A stretch of 64,000 nt of DNA from Euglena gracilis. Lineage: Eukaryota; Euglenida; Euglenophyceae; Euglenales. The stretch's first letter is position 1. Each line of letters opens with the position of its first letter. Below the pieces are notes generated by a model. The model had not been told where the DNA came from. It saw nothing but the letters and a program-made list of their open reading frames with translations, and ran no database searches. The translations under genes and the position numbers were made by a program. Positions 10,791-23,400 of the stretch are shown here, piece by piece. The DNA lies in assembly GCA_039621445.1 (NCBI GenBank), contig CP154955.1, positions 7,114,010-7,178,009 of the forward strand, in the 5' to 3' direction.

Positions 10791-10867
10791 TCGTGCCCGG
10801 GGGGGGTCTGCCGGGTCTGGTTCCCCCCGTGGGGGGGGGCTGCCTTGGGCGCGTGCGGTCCCCTCCC

Positions 10868-11010
10868 GTTGTGCGCTGGGGGGGGGCTCGCGTGTTGTTC
10901 GCGGCTTTGGGCTGTCCTGCCCCTTGTGCGCTGGGGGGGCTCGCGTGTTGTGCGAGGCTTTGGGCTGCCCTGCCCCTTGTGCGCTGGGGCGTGCTCGCTG
11001 TGTGTCTTCG
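10868..11010. repeat. Short tandem repeat, about 54-base unit, 2-3 copies
   Basis: The unit begins TTGTGCGCTGGGGGG and runs through CTCGCGTGTTG and GGCTTTGGGCTG. Two good copies start at about 10868 and 10923; a third begins near 10976 and decays. Confidence 0.6.
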
Positions 11011-12285
11011 GCTGCCTTGCGTGTGGGGGGGTGTGCGCGCGGCGTGGCTGCCCTTCACTGTGCTGGGGGCGGGGGCGTGCGCGCTCTCTGGGCTGCCCTT
11101 CTCTTGGGCCGGGGGGTGTCTGGCCTGCCTGCCCCCTCCGGGCCCCTTTGCTGGCTTGGCCCCTCTGGGCTCGTTGGTCTGCCCCGCTTCTGGTTTGCCA
11201 GTAACGGAAAGTAGCGGAACCCTCCGCTACTACCTGACCACCCCCTTTTTTGTATTTGCATTCCGCAGGCTCCCTTGTTTCCACGGATTTAATCTGAATT
11301 GTGCAATGGAATTCAATTGTTCAAATTAAAGTGTTCAATTCAATCAATTACAAAGATTTCAAAGAAACCAAAGGAACCTGCCAAAGGAGAAATTACCTTC
11401 AAGGAGGTCAAAGAAAACCTCAAGGAATTGGCCTACCAGGAGCGCCCCAAGGCAATTTCAAAGGTACTTGCTGGATTTGGCAGGGCTAAGTGGCTATAAG
11501 GGTTGGAAGCACCCCCTGAAAACCCCTAGCACCCAGGCATTTCCGCCCCCCCTCTGTCCCCCCTAAATTTCCCCCCTGCGAGGGCCCACCTAAGCGGCTC
11601 CGCAGACCCCCAGAGGCATCGCAGGAGGCTCCCTCCTCCACTCCGCCGCCGGGAATACTAAAAAATGGATCCCAACCCATTCCAAGCACCCACGGAGCTT
11701 CCCAGGGCCTCCGTGGGGGCTGAGCCCACCAGCGCACCCCCCCTCGCCGGATCCGTGACCCAGGACCCACCCTGCCGGAACCCCAGCGAGACCGGGAACC
11801 CCCCTGGGAAACTCTGGCCAGTCATTTTTGACCAGGGAGAGAGGCCTATTTACAAAACCAACTGCCGGCGACAGCGATAGTTTGCCCAGGGGGGGTAAAG
11901 GAGAGAGGAGTGGGGGGCTGGTCAAAAGACCTTAGTAGAAGTTTTGCTGTCTGGCAGTCTTATGTGGCCTTATAGACGAAAAGTAACAAGTTGGGAGCTA
12001 TTATTACGGTGTGCGCGCTGTACGCTGTGTGTCTTCTTACTGGCTGCATATACCGCTGAGCGAAGGCTTCACAGCGCGGCGCGGACACGATGTTGTCGAT
12101 GGGGTATCCCCACAGGCTTATACCTCGATAGAAGGGCGGTAGCCCAAAAGAGAGGGGGGGCCATACAGTAAAAAAAATACATAATGGCAGATGTGCCTGG
12201 GATGGATACCGAATACACGGCCTATAGGCCTGATGGAACGGTCAGAACATGGTCCATGGACCTGTGGCCTGTAGGCCTGGGGTAT
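11011..12285. other. Unassigned region between the two chromoviruses
   Basis: The first part is G-rich and continues the arrays to its left. From about 11280 the base composition becomes AT-rich with repeated TTCAATT words, followed by a C-rich stretch at 11540-11800. A 60-codon Lys-rich open frame at 11299-11499 is too short to assign. The 3' LTR of the large minus-strand chromovirus should lie around 11.9-12.2 kb, but I found no match to sequence beyond 33.1 kb. Confidence 0.4.
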
Positions 12286-14493
12286 CTATGGCACAGATGG
12301 CCATTTCATGGGAGTCGGTGGTCTGATCTCCCGAACGTAATCTCCTTCGGGAGTAGCCACTATCTCCAGTATCGGAGGTTCAAAATTTACCAGTTGCCTT
12401 TCAGGCTCATCGACATCAAAATTGGGATATTCCCATTTTTGTGTATACCCATCGGGTAATTGTACTCCGAGCCTATTGGCTTCTCGATGAAGAAAATTCT
12501 GGAGGTTATCCCAGAAGAAAAGTGGCAACATTGCCGGCCAGATCCAAAAATTTAGACGGGAGTGGTTGCATTGAACCTGTGGGGGTATCCCCGGGAAGGT
12601 GGCAGTATCTGCCTTGCAATGCCAATTTGCAACTCGCGCTCGAATTGTAAAGGGCCTTAAAATTTCTCTTACCTAATCGGTAAATTCCATGTTATAGGCT
12701 TCAGGGGGGTATTCAGCCTACAAAAATGTAAAATTTGGTCGGTTCGGCAGTATATCACCCTGTCCCAATCGGAGTCTTGAAAAATGTATGGCACTTTGGC
12801 CTTGCCTGCTGACTCGGCTGCGAGTCGGACAGCTGCGCTATCAAGATGAAAATCTTTGGTGATTCCGCCTGTGCGGTAGCTGTGTACAGCTTTGAATTTC
12901 TTGAACTGGTAAAAGTTGATTTGGGACTTATAGTCCCTGCTTGAATTTGACCAGATGGTCTTCGTTTTCTGGTATGACTCTATCTCATACCGCCAGTGGC
13001 AGGTAGCCAGAATTCTGCCTGTAGGCAGTTGATGCAACGGACAGGTATGTCCTTGTCACAGTCATTTTCCGTCCAGCAGAAATTGTCCATATTGGACCAT
13101 GTCAGTAGGCAATCGCCACAAACCAATGCTGCGCAATTGCGCGCATATGCATCATGGTGGAAGCTTATGCTATCCGGGTTTTGTGTGCAGATATGCACTG
13201 CGGGGCCTATGGCATGCTGTACATAACCAGAATAGTGGATCATTGTCCTGAAAATCCAGGACAAAATTTCTTCCAAAATATTGGGCTAATACCCTTGGAG
13301 ATTTCGCCTTCCAAAAACGCCAAGTGTGGCTGGTTGTAAAAATACTGGGTTGATCCCGGTGGAACAAGGGCTTGATCCACTTGTTCAGCCAGGGGTCACT
13401 GCTATTGCGGATCATATTGGTCCTGGCCTTGCGAGTGTTGAGGGGGTCTACTCTGGACAATACGTCCTTAGTCCAAAAAGGCTCATTGGCCTCATGCGGG
13501 ACATTTGACCGAATCGGTCTCATTGTGGGTTTGCGCTTAGCGCCTTCAGAGGTTGCAGCCACATAACTGGCCATTGGTATTGTGGGCCTATGGCCCGTGC
13601 CAGAGCCATCTCCACCAGGAGGTGGTGGCTCATCATCTCGCCGCTTTTCAGCTGGCTTGCAGCCTTCGGCTGAAGGTTTAGCCTTAGGCTTTTTATGCTT
13701 GCCATATCGGCGTTCTTCCCGAGGGTCTGCCGGAGGCAGTGGTCTTTCCGCCGTTGGCGGTTTCGGGACTGCCGGTTTGGCAGGAGGTGGTTGCATTTCC
13801 GCCGTTGGGGGTGCTGTTGCGGCTGGTTTAGCTGCTGGGACATCCAACTCCATCCGAGTTGTAACCGTAGCCTGTACGGCTGTTGAACTGCTATCTGCAG
13901 CAGTAACCCTTTGGGTTTCGGGAGGGGAAGCGGCAGGTGAGCTGCGAGGGGTCAGCACTGCCGACATCGCCGCAGTGGGACCCTGCAGCACACCACCTAA
14001 AACACCTGTAGGTATCGTTGGTGATGCGACAGGTTCTGTCGGGGTTGGTGCCGTTGGCACTGCAGGTAAGGAGAGGGGTGGTACCAGAGGTACCGGTGGC
14101 TGTTCGGCCTCAGATGTAGGAGATTCAGATTCTGAGCTGACATCTCCTTCAGGAGGAGGAGGAAGGGGTGTTCTGGAGCCCATTGAGGCTGGTGGAAGGG
14201 CTGGATGTTGCGGTTCATCCGCACATATTTCTTCCAAGCCTTCCATGCGGTCTTCACCGCTCTCTCCATCACTCTCCTCACTGCCTCCACCGTTTCTGGT
14301 GAAGCAGCAGGGGCTGCTGGCTGTTCCGCTATAGCGGTGGGCACAGTGCTTATTTGCGCAGTCGCGCTGGTGGGTACCGCCATAGCGGGCTGGGGAGAGG
14401 AGGTAGCGATAGAAGATTGAATCTCCTGAAGTCCCTTAGGGACAAAAGGTTCTGCTGCAGCCGATAGGCTTGAACCCAGGTAACGCCGACCAC
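12286..14493 (-). pseudogene. 3' reading frame of the large chromovirus, distal part
   Basis: This continues the frame interrupted at 20407 by the nested LTR element. It begins with an Ala/Pro-rich stretch and a helical segment (VMERAVKTAWKAWKKYV), then a long Pro/Ala/Thr/Glu-rich linker. A Cys/His-rich segment follows near 13000-13230 (CTACHR, then CGDC and CINC), resembling a zinc-binding fold. The last parts are at 12669-13037 and 12286-12531, in shifted frames, so the reading frame is broken at least twice. I do not recognise the protein. It might be a structural or envelope-like extra ORF of the element, but no transmembrane or signal segment is evident. Confidence 0.55.
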
Positions 14494-15100
14494 TGTTCGG
14501 CGATGAGGACCCTCGCCCGGGGGGGGCTTCCGGGGCCGCAACCACTTTTTTCTGGCCGTGGAGGGCTCAGGCCAGGGCCTTTCTGAAATTGGGCCCCGTT
14601 TTCGAACATGCCAACCGGCGGTAAAGTGGGTGAGGTGTGCCCTCCCGACCCGGGGTCCCCAGTTGCCCCGCGTAGGATCTTTTTTTCTTTCCATTGTTGT
14701 TGTTTTCCCATTTCCCAACTTGAACTTCGTGGCTGAAAAATCCAAAGAGGCAAAAACCAACCCACCTACTTAGGTGAGCAAATCAGCAGCACAAGACAAA
14801 CCTGGCTTGGAGGTTTGGGAGTACCTGGGTTCAGGAAACCTGCTGCTTGAGGTAGGAAAACTATTTAGAAAGCAATGCCTTGGTTTCTTGGAATGATTGA
14901 ATTGATTCTTTTGATTCTTCAATTCTCAGTTGACTTTTGTGCTTCTTTGATTCTCAAATCGAATTCTCAAATTCTTCGTGGAATTTGCTGGGGTTCCAAT
15001 TGCACTCGCGTGGCGGTTGACTTGCTTTGGTTATTCCTACCGGGGGTTTTGGGGAATTTTCTGGGAAATTTTTGGCTGCCGGCGCCAGCGGCAGCCGACA
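14494..15100 (-). repeat. 3' LTR of the nested element
   Basis: It matches 19801-20406 with a few substitutions. It begins TGTTCGGCGATGAGGACC and ends GGCAGCCGACA on the plus strand. CCAC precedes it at 14490-14493. Confidence 0.9.
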
Positions 15101-15111
15101 CCCCCTCCCTT
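15101..15111 (-). other. Polypurine tract of the nested element
   Basis: On the minus strand AAGGGAGGGGG lies directly against the start of the 3' LTR, where second-strand synthesis is primed. Confidence 0.8.
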
Positions 15112-18100
15112 GCGACGTTAGTCGGACCCGTTTTTCTGCCCCCCCCACCCCTCCCCGAACAAAAACGGGGAGAGTGAATTTGAATTTTTTTGTGGGGGGC
15201 GAAAATTCTGTGTGTTTTTTTGGAAACGGGTCCTGTCGTTTGTTTTTTTTGAAAATCGGCGTTACGAGTGTGACCCCCCTCCCCAGCCATAATATCGGGC
15301 ACCTTGGGGGACTCTGAAGAATCAGGTCTTCGGGCAAGCCCCCCCCACCCCTTTCCTCCGACAAGCACGGGGGAACGGGTCTTTAAACACAAAATCTGAA
15401 AAACTATTCCAAACGAAACAAACTCTGGGCACTCCACCCCAAGGCCTAAGTCCCACGCTGCCCCCCTTGGTCAAAATTCTTTGTTTTTTTTGGCAGCTTT
15501 CAATATGTGAGACTTTGTTTGATTTCGATTTTTTAAAAAAAATCAAGGACTTTGGCCAACAGTGCCTCCAAAAATGAATTGTGTGGGAAAAAGAAAAAGA
15601 GAAACCCAGGCATTCCTTTCTAATTCGGGACAGAAAAGGTAAAACGGTGCAAAGGTGATGGGTAAGAAAAGGCAAACGGTGAGGCGCAAAGGTGAGACGG
15701 TGATATGGGGGCATAGTGTACAGATGGGTGTGCGGGTTCGTGTGCGGTTGTGTGTTTTGTGTGTGTGCACGCTCACTTCCTTGTCATGCATTCCAACTGA
15801 AAATGACTGGGCCGATTTTTTTTTGAACGCAAAGGGAACAGGGCTTCACATTGGCCCTCAGCCACTATATCACAGGGCTTTAGTGCCCACGAGGCTGGTT
15901 TTTTTCTTCTTCATTGGCCCACAACAGGGCCTATGGACGAAGGAGGGGTCATCTCCGGTCCAGGGTCCCCCCCCCCGAGTTCGGATGCCTCCAAGCTGTG
16001 TTGCATGAAAAAATGCCTTTGACCAATATCCAATAGTCCAAACAACCGCATCAAAAAACTGAGTTTTAAAATTCCAACTCGTTTTGTCGTCCACCAGAAA
16101 AATTATCAAAATCCCAGGTTTTTTCCAACTCTTTGTGTAAAAATTCTCCAAAAGCAAAAATCCACAAAAAAATTAAAAAAAATCTGAGTCTACCACAGGG
16201 CCTACAAAAGCCCTCAACAAAATCCAGTCCAGAATTCTAACCTCTGACATCAGCTGAGAACAACCAACCCAAACAAAAGCATCCAGCAGCATACCGTTGT
16301 TGAGGGTCCAGGCCATCCGGCCCAGCTTTTGGCCCAACCAACTCACTGCCGTAAAGCCAACCAATCCGGCTTGCCAATTAAAATTCACTGCCCCCCCCCC
16401 CCAGTCACACGGGGCAATGGGGGTCAAATGACATGGCAAACTCAAAAATACTGAAAATTCAAATCCAATTTTCTCAGCCAAAGCGATTTTTTGCTGCCCC
16501 CCCCAGTCACATGGGGCCATGGGGGTCAATCTGGCTTCAGCCTCCAAACAAAAAAAATACAAACCTGGGCCGTAATATCCAAACCGGCTGAAATCTCACC
16601 ACATGTCAAAGGACGGGCCTTCACAATGCCACCCCCCCCCGTCAATCAATGCGGGGAGGGCCATGGGTTAAAAATTCCTGGCTGCAAAATCAGAATCCCC
16701 ATTCGACAAATGAAACGGGAAAAATGGAAATTTCATCAAACCCCGTCACAATCTGGGGTGTGACCAAAACTGTCACGGTCACAAAATGATGCATTCCTGT
16801 CCCCACCCAAACGTGTCACAGGGTGTCCAATTCTGAGTCAAAAAATTACAAACGTAAAACCAAATCTGATTTTGATCCACCACACCAACAAAAAACAGAG
16901 CTCAACACAGCCCCCCCCCCCCAGCTGCACGAGGAGGGAGAAAAGCTGGCTCCAAACCAAAGCAAAATTCTGAGACCCAAAAACATGAAAAATCAGAATC
17001 AGCGCTGTGGGAGCAGCCAACCTGGGCCTGGACCTGGGCATTGGCCGTGCATCGGGCCACTGCCCACTGCAGGCTCTGTGAGGTCATTAAGCTTCTCTCC
17101 CCCAGCTCTTCAGTAAAATAAATGAATCCACCATTCTGCAACTCCGCAACAATCCACAATTGTGATCATCATCGTAATCATGTGATTCAATTGCTTGGGT
17201 CTCATTGATGTCATTGAAACCTGTTCTCAATCTCATTGAAATGTTCATCCCAGTCTTTGAAGTTGATTCTTTGCAAATTGTCTGCTTTAGATCTCCATGT
17301 AATTCAATGTCAATGTAGTCATCATTGTCCCAGTCAACAAACTAGAACTTGTTGAACAAATCAACCTTGAAATTCTGAAATTCTTTTGTGTTGATTCTCT
17401 TCGGTGCTTCTGTTTGATTGATTGATTGAACCTGCATGACAAAGCACACACACGCACAAAATTCACCACTGGCAACACAGAAGGCAGATTTCTCAATTTT
17501 CTCACTGAACCGAACCTGAAAATGCCACTGAACTTTGAACCAAAACGGCACTTAAAATCTGTATCTTGATCCATCCAATGGGTCACACGAAAACTGTGTA
17601 TGCAAGCATCAAACTGCAAAAATTGCCTTTGGGAGTTTTGCATTGTGAGGCGTCCCCCACTTCTGAGTTTTTCTCTCTTAAGCAACCTCCACAGCCGAAA
17701 AAATGCCGCAGAAAGTGCAACCCACAGATCAACAGATTTTTTACTGAAAAACTGAACTGAATGATGATGCCACTGATGGGCCCAAAAATGAATTTTCCTC
17801 AGGGGTGTCCTTTCCTCCTGGGTCAATCCACCTTGGTTCCCACTGACTGAAAACTGAAAAGTGTTTCCTGAGCCCTTAGATGGGTGGCCACAGGGGTGTT
17901 TATTCCTGGCCTGGGTCTAGCCCCACCCTTGGAACCCCTCTTTCCGCGCTTTCCTAAAATTTTTTTGGTTCGAGTGGTCCATCAGAGGTCTCCCCTACCT
18001 CAGGATTTGGCAAAAACCCAGATAAAACCTCCACAGGGCTGCTGGGCTGCCACACTCGAAAACCACAATGAAACTGGACCGAAAATCCCAAAAAACTGTG

Positions 18101-18919
18101 CCGATTCTCCAACACATGTCCCTGTCCGGGGGAAAAATTTCTCACTGGAAAAACTGTCCCGTGACAAAAGGGACCAGTAAAAACACAAACCAAAATTCCA
18201 CCTGAAATGACCGATTTGTCCCCGTCTGGGATGGTGACACATGTCCGCACTGTGCCCCACCCCAAATGACATTTGGGACAACCGAAAACTGAAAACTCTG
18301 AAACTGAAAATCATTGATCTGGCTGCCTGAACACTAGGAGAAAAATCCCAAGCATCGTGGCTGGGTGTCTCCATTTAAGTGGAAAGCAACTGTGGAAAAA
18401 ACATGCACCCCAGAAACCAGATTCAAATGTTTGACTTGGCTGTTTTTCCATAAGCCAAACTCTGTGAACTGAAAATCCAGATTTAAACTTCTGGCTGATT
18501 ACCCATCTGCCTCCGACCAGGTCACACAAAGGAAGTACGAAACAAAAAACACAAAGCCACAAACAGACCACAAAAACATACTGATCTGTAAAGTGCTGTG
18601 CGGTGCCAGTCAGTGGTTAGACCAATGCTGAAAGAAAATCACCACCACCATTGATTCGGTGGAAACCACCCCCAGCTGTTCCAGGGATTTGTGTACCAGT
18701 CCCAACCCCACCAATCATGAAACCAGCTTGGTCTCAAAAATTTAAAGTCATTCCAACTGTTTTTGGCAGGCCTCCAGAATTTTTTTGTCTGTCTGAATTT
18801 TCTTGGCTGTGCGGCAAAATCTGAGGAAGATTTCTCAGAAGACACTGATGACGGCTGCAAATTGGTGACATGCCCAGAAGTCAGGTGCACAGGCACAAAA
18901 TTTTCTGCACTTTGCAATT
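15112..18919. other. Non-coding interior of the nested element
   Basis: No frame here resembles a known protein on either strand. A motif made of a C-run, AGTCACA, GGGGC and CATGGGGGTCAA recurs near 16385 and 16495, with a relative at 16628. The rest is A/C-rich with Thr/Phe-rich chance frames. Confidence 0.6.
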
Positions 18920-19624
18920 TCAGTTCACCGGCTGTAACTTTTCAGCGATTTTTAATTCAAACATTTTCAGCCGTTCCTCCAGAATCTTTTCTTCACTCTC
19001 CAGCCGTTTTGACAAAGCCTCGCCCTTCTCACACAGGGACTGGATCCTTTCAGAAAAACGACTTTCAATTTCACTGCAAGTTCGTGTGAAAAGGTCATGA
19101 AAACCATCTGCCAAATTTCTCAGACGGGTTTCAATTTCATCCATCCGTCCCTCCAAGTGGCTGGACTCACTTTGGCTGGGCACTTCCTCCAGTTTCGTCA
19201 GCCTCTCGTTCAGAGAAAAAGTGTTTGAAAACAATTCTGTGATACCTGCCTCAACTTTTTTCCACCACTCATCCCAATGGTCATAAAAAGTTTCAGGTTT
19301 TGTGACCTCTGAAGTTTCCACACTGTCTGATTTGACACTCAGCTGTCCGGATTCAGATTCACACCGCACAACTCTCATTTGCAAAACATTTGGACAAGGG
19401 TCAAAACTTTCTTGTTTAACTTCAGGTTCTCCTGGCAGTGAACTTGTTGGGCTTACCCTTGACGCTTTACAAGATTGACATAGAGAAGATGAGTCAGGGC
19501 CATGAGAATGTCCAATGGCTGCTTCACATCTAAGTTTCCAAAACTCCCTCTGAGACGCCAGATATTCAGCCTCCCTTTTTCTTTGTTCCTCTGTTTGGGT
19601 ATCACTGAATTCACTTCCCAACAA
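18920..19624 (-). CDS. Coiled-coil protein of the nested LTR element (gag-like candidate)
   Basis: A frame of about 235 codons sits shortly after the primer-binding site, the normal gag position. It has an acidic middle part and a long heptad-rich helical C-terminal half (LNERLTKLEEV, then ISERIQSLCEKGEAL-type segments through LEERLKMFELKIAEKL). No CCHC knuckle or protease is seen. The open frame starts at a non-ATG codon. An overlapping frame has an ATG near 19660, so a shifted or spliced start is likely. Role inferred only from position and coiled coil. Confidence 0.5.
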   Translation of the reverse strand: MLGSEFSDTQTEEQRKREAEYLASQREFWKLRCEAAIGHSHGPDSSSLCQSCKASRVSPTSSLPGEPEVKQESFDPCPNVLQMRVVRCESESGQLSVKSDSVETSEVTKPETFYDHWDEWWKKVEAGITELFSNTFSLNERLTKLEEVPSQSESSHLEGRMDEIETRLRNLADGFHDLFTRTCSEIESRFSERIQSLCEKGEALSKRLESEEKILEERLKMFELKIAEKLQPVN

Positions 19625-19782
19625 TTTGAATTGGTCACAGTATTCTTTGAATTATTTGTCATCGACGGAATCTAAAAATTCTTCACTGACAGAGTCAGTG
19701 AAGCCACCTCTGCGTACCATGTTGGGGGTCCGGGAGCTGTGACTTTCAAGTTTTCTACAGATTCTGCTGGCAGAGCCAGCAG

Positions 19783-19800
19783 AACCAACCTCTGCGACCA
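19783..19800 (-). other. Primer-binding site, initiator tRNA-Met type
   Basis: Directly after the 5' LTR on the minus strand, TGGTCGCAGAGGTTGG resembles the usual eukaryotic iMet site (TGGTAGCAGAGG and so on), with two or three differences. Confidence 0.75.
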
Positions 19801-20406
19801 TGTTCGGGGATGAGGACCCTCGCCCGGGGGGGGTTCCGGGGCCGCAACCACTTTTTTCTGGCCGTGGAGGGCTCAGGCCAGGGCCTTTCTGAAATTGGGC
19901 CCCGTTTTCGAACATGCCAACCGGCAGTAAAGTGGGTGAGGTGTGCCCTCCCGACCCGGGGTCCCCAGTTGCCCCGCGTAGGATCTTTTTTTCTTTCCAT
20001 TGTTGTTGTTTTCCCATTTCTCATCTTGAACTTTGTGGCTGAAAAATCCAAAGAGGCAAAAACCAACCCACCTACTTAGGTGAGCAAATCAGCAGCACAA
20101 GACAAACCTGGCTTGGAGGTTTGGGAGTACCTGGGTTCAGGAAACCTGCTGCTTGAGGTAGGAAAACTATTTGGAAAGCGATGCCTTGGTTTCTTGGAAT
20201 GATTGAATTGATTCTTTTGATTCTTCAATTCTCAGTTGACTTTTGTGCTTCTTTGTTTCTCAAATCGAATTCTCAAGTTCTTCGTGGAATTTGCTGGGGT
20301 TCCAATTCCACTCGCGTGGCGGTTGACTTGCTTTGGTTATTCCTACCGGGGGTTTTTGGGAATTTTCTGGTAAATTTTTGGCTGCCGACACCAGCGGCAG
20401 CCGACA
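19801..20406 (-). repeat. 5' LTR of the nested element
   Basis: Second copy of the 606-bp terminal repeat, beginning TGTTCGGGGATGAGGACC on the plus strand and followed by CCAC at 20407-20410. Confidence 0.9.
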
Positions 20407-23400
20407 CCACGTCCGAAGACGAGTGGTGGTGTCTCACCAGGAATTCCCTGGGGGACTGGTGTTGCCGGTTGCGGCTGAGCTGTGAGTGATGTTGCCGGTT
20501 GCGGCTGGGTTGACGATTCTGATGGTGGAACTTCCGGAGCCGGTGGCGGCTTTGGGCTGGGTGCCTTTGGCACCTGTCGTTTCCGTAATCGGAAAAGCTC
20601 CCATGGTTTCCTTTCTTCTTCAACCATCCTGTGGTTGAAGCGCAGGAGAGGTAGCGCCATGCCCAACTCGTTCCGTCTGCTGCCTTGGAAAAACGGCTGG
20701 AACAGCGCTCTATCGAGCGTATCGCCAAATCGGCGTTTGACATAATCGTCTATGCTTTCCTTCTCGAACCGGGGTCTGATGGGTACATAATCCGGGGGAA
20801 TCTCCCTATCGGGATTCAGATAATAATATATCTCCATGATCTGGCAGGTCCAAGCCCTGAACCAGAACTGCTGCAAATACAGCAGGAGTTGACGGTGGTT
20901 GCGTCGCCCGTTCGAGCTTTGGTGAACATCCTTTGGATTTCTGCAAAGGTGCAGGAGCATGATGCGCTTTGGCGCTGCCTGCGGGACATTGGCCTGTTGT
21001 CCTTCCTCGTCCTGGCCTTCGGCCTGTGGTTGAGTACTGCGTACTCCGAATTCCCAGAAGTCCACTGCAAACTTTTGGCACTTTTGGCTTTACCCTTGCC
21101 CGATCGGGCTTCCCATCGGGCAATCTCTTCTCTTGCTTGCTTCCAACCATGAGGACAGAGATTGGACGCAAAACGGGGGCCTAAAAATGCAGGATTCGTG
21201 TCGCTTGTTCGTCCCAGCAATTCCTGTGGGGCATAAGCCAGTTTGGGTGCTGGGTATGTTGCAAGTTGATCCTGCATATCCGCCAATAGCGGTGGGTTAT
21301 TGTCAGGTAGGGGTTCGCCTGTAGGCGGATCGATGTAGGTGGGGTTGCGGACACGTTCGCAAGCATCGTCAAGAATTTTCTGTACTCGTGCACGCTCCGC
21401 AGCTTCATGCTCGATTCTGCCCTATGGGCTCTTTGGGCCAGTTCGGCTTGTTCGAGCTGTTGCTGGGTGGGTTCGGGACAAGGCAGTACCTCGGTGGTGG
21501 CCAGTTGGCCTAGAGGTACTGGTGTCTCCTGGCTTGGCGCCATTGGTGCTGTTAAACGCTGTAGCGCCGTTGGCGCTGCTACAGACTGTGACGCGGTTGG
21601 CGCTGCTGCAGCTGCCGGCGATGCTGATTTTGCTGGCACCGGTCTGGGGGGTTGCGCCATTGGCGCTGTCTTGGCCGGCACAGCAAACGGTACGGGTACG
21701 GGAGGTGGTGCGGCCTGTTGGCCACCCGATGCCCGACGTTGCTGTGCAAGGGTAGCCTGTCTGGCTGCGGCTGGGGCACGGGCTGGGGGTTTTGGTCTCC
21801 CCATTGGGGACGAAGATTCTGGCCTACCTCGTTTCCCCAGGTCTGCTGGCCTGTACGGCTGTGACGCATATCTGCGTTCTTCAGACCGTGGGCCCTAGAG
21901 CTGTTCTCAGACCGGGATTGGCCCTAGGCGTTGGGGTATTTAGTAGTACCGGATGGCTTGCTGGGGTGATGTGAAGCAGGGTTCTGGAAGAGGTTCATGT
22001 ACCGTTGGTACATCCCCTTCCACAGCCATACAGCCTTCGGCCTCGGCCTGCTCCACATCCTCAGCCCAGGATCCAGGTTCCTGAGCCACAGGCATACCCC
22101 GTGGTACGGGTAACTGACTTCCAGCTTCCAAATGGGCTGGATATGGAAATGGCGGTAGTGCCGTTGACGGTTGCGTCGTTGGCTGATACGCGTATTGTGT
22201 TGGGGGTTCCCGATATTCGGGTGGTGGCGGCCTTGGCATACGAGGAGGGGACTGGGTATCGCAAAAAAATCGCGATGGCTGCACCATTGGAGCTGGGATA
22301 TCTCCCGCCTCGCTTTCCGCCACTGGGGGGCTATGCTCCCGCATATAGTCGGTGAATGCACCTGTGTGACGACGAATTCGCGGCATCGGCGGTACCTGGA
22401 TACCCAGTGTACGTATGCTGACATGCGGGGGATATTCTCCAGGCATGAAATACAGTTTTCCTGTCATCAGAGTTAGGCCACAAGCGCACCATTGTGCAAT
22501 AGGCCTATTGGCCAGGCCCAAAATCTGACGACAGCGGGTATCCGACGTCACTCGTAAGGAGGGGTCTGCTCTTTCGAGTGCGCTAACGCGCAAGGCAGTC
22601 CGCAGAGCTTTCTCTGCGAGATTCACCAATTCTGCGGTGAATGCGGGGTATGGCACTGTTGGTGCTGGCTGGGGCGTCTCATGCGACGCATGGATCGCAT
22701 AAGGGGATATACTACTGCCACTGACCGCGGTCTGAGCCGCAGGCTCCCGACCGGGTTGAGCAGCAGGAGGGGGCATCGCCTGCACGGCGTGTACCTGTTG
22801 CGGGACACCCTGTACGGGTTGAGATTGGGGTTTTGTTTGGGGTTGTTGAGTCATAAAGTATTGTGGTGTATACAGGATGGGAGGTGAGGGACCAGGCATG
22901 GCGTAATGCGCCTGCTCCATTGGAGTGCCCGTCTCTGCCTCGCATACTGTTGTTGTTCCATTGGAACTTGGTGTACCTGTTGAGGGTGCGGTTGTTCCAT
23001 TGGAACATGATATGCAGGTTGAGGCTGCGCCGCATAAGCAGCACCCATTGGCACAGGGGCCGCATGAGCGACTGGTGGCGGTTGCGCCTGAGAGGGGGGC
23101 GGCATTTGTGCCTGAGAGGGGGGCGGCATTTGTGCCTGAGAGGGGGACGGCATTTGTGCCTGAGAGGGGGCTGACATATGTGACTGAGAGGGGTATGGCA
23201 TTTGTGCCTGAACCATTTGAGGGAGGGGGGGGTGGCATTTGTGCCTGAGCCGCATAAGCGGCTGGAGGGGGTTGATATACCGTGTATGCGGGCGCCCCTT
23301 GGGCTGGGGGTGCCGCCGCATAGGCGTGGAGGGGGGTAGGGAGGGATGGCATACTGTATAGGGGGCGGTCCTGGGCCCCGCCCTGGGTCTTGCATTGGTC

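Larger units (their letters stand above)
14494..20406 (-). mobile_element. Non-autonomous LTR retrotransposon nested in the large chromovirus
   Basis: Two 606-607 bp direct repeats begin TG and end CA (14494-15100 and 19801-20406). They are flanked by CCAC on both sides, a 4-bp target duplication (ACCAC if the terminal A is counted). A tRNA-iMet-like primer site and a polypurine tract fix the orientation as minus. The 4.7 kb interior holds one coiled-coil frame and no protease, RT, RNase H or integrase, so it would need enzymes from another element. Removing it with one duplication leaves the surrounding minus-strand frame open across the junction (VFGRG joined to RRYLGS). Confidence 0.9.

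Noticed and set aside
9934-11058. 374-codon minus-strand frame rich in Pro, Lys and Arg
   Set aside because: It is the complement of the same tandem array and LTR; no domain.
10217-11329. Long plus-strand open frames (328-370 codons) rich in Gly, Phe and Arg
   Set aside because: They follow a G-rich tandem array and are open in several frames at once, which is a composition effect.
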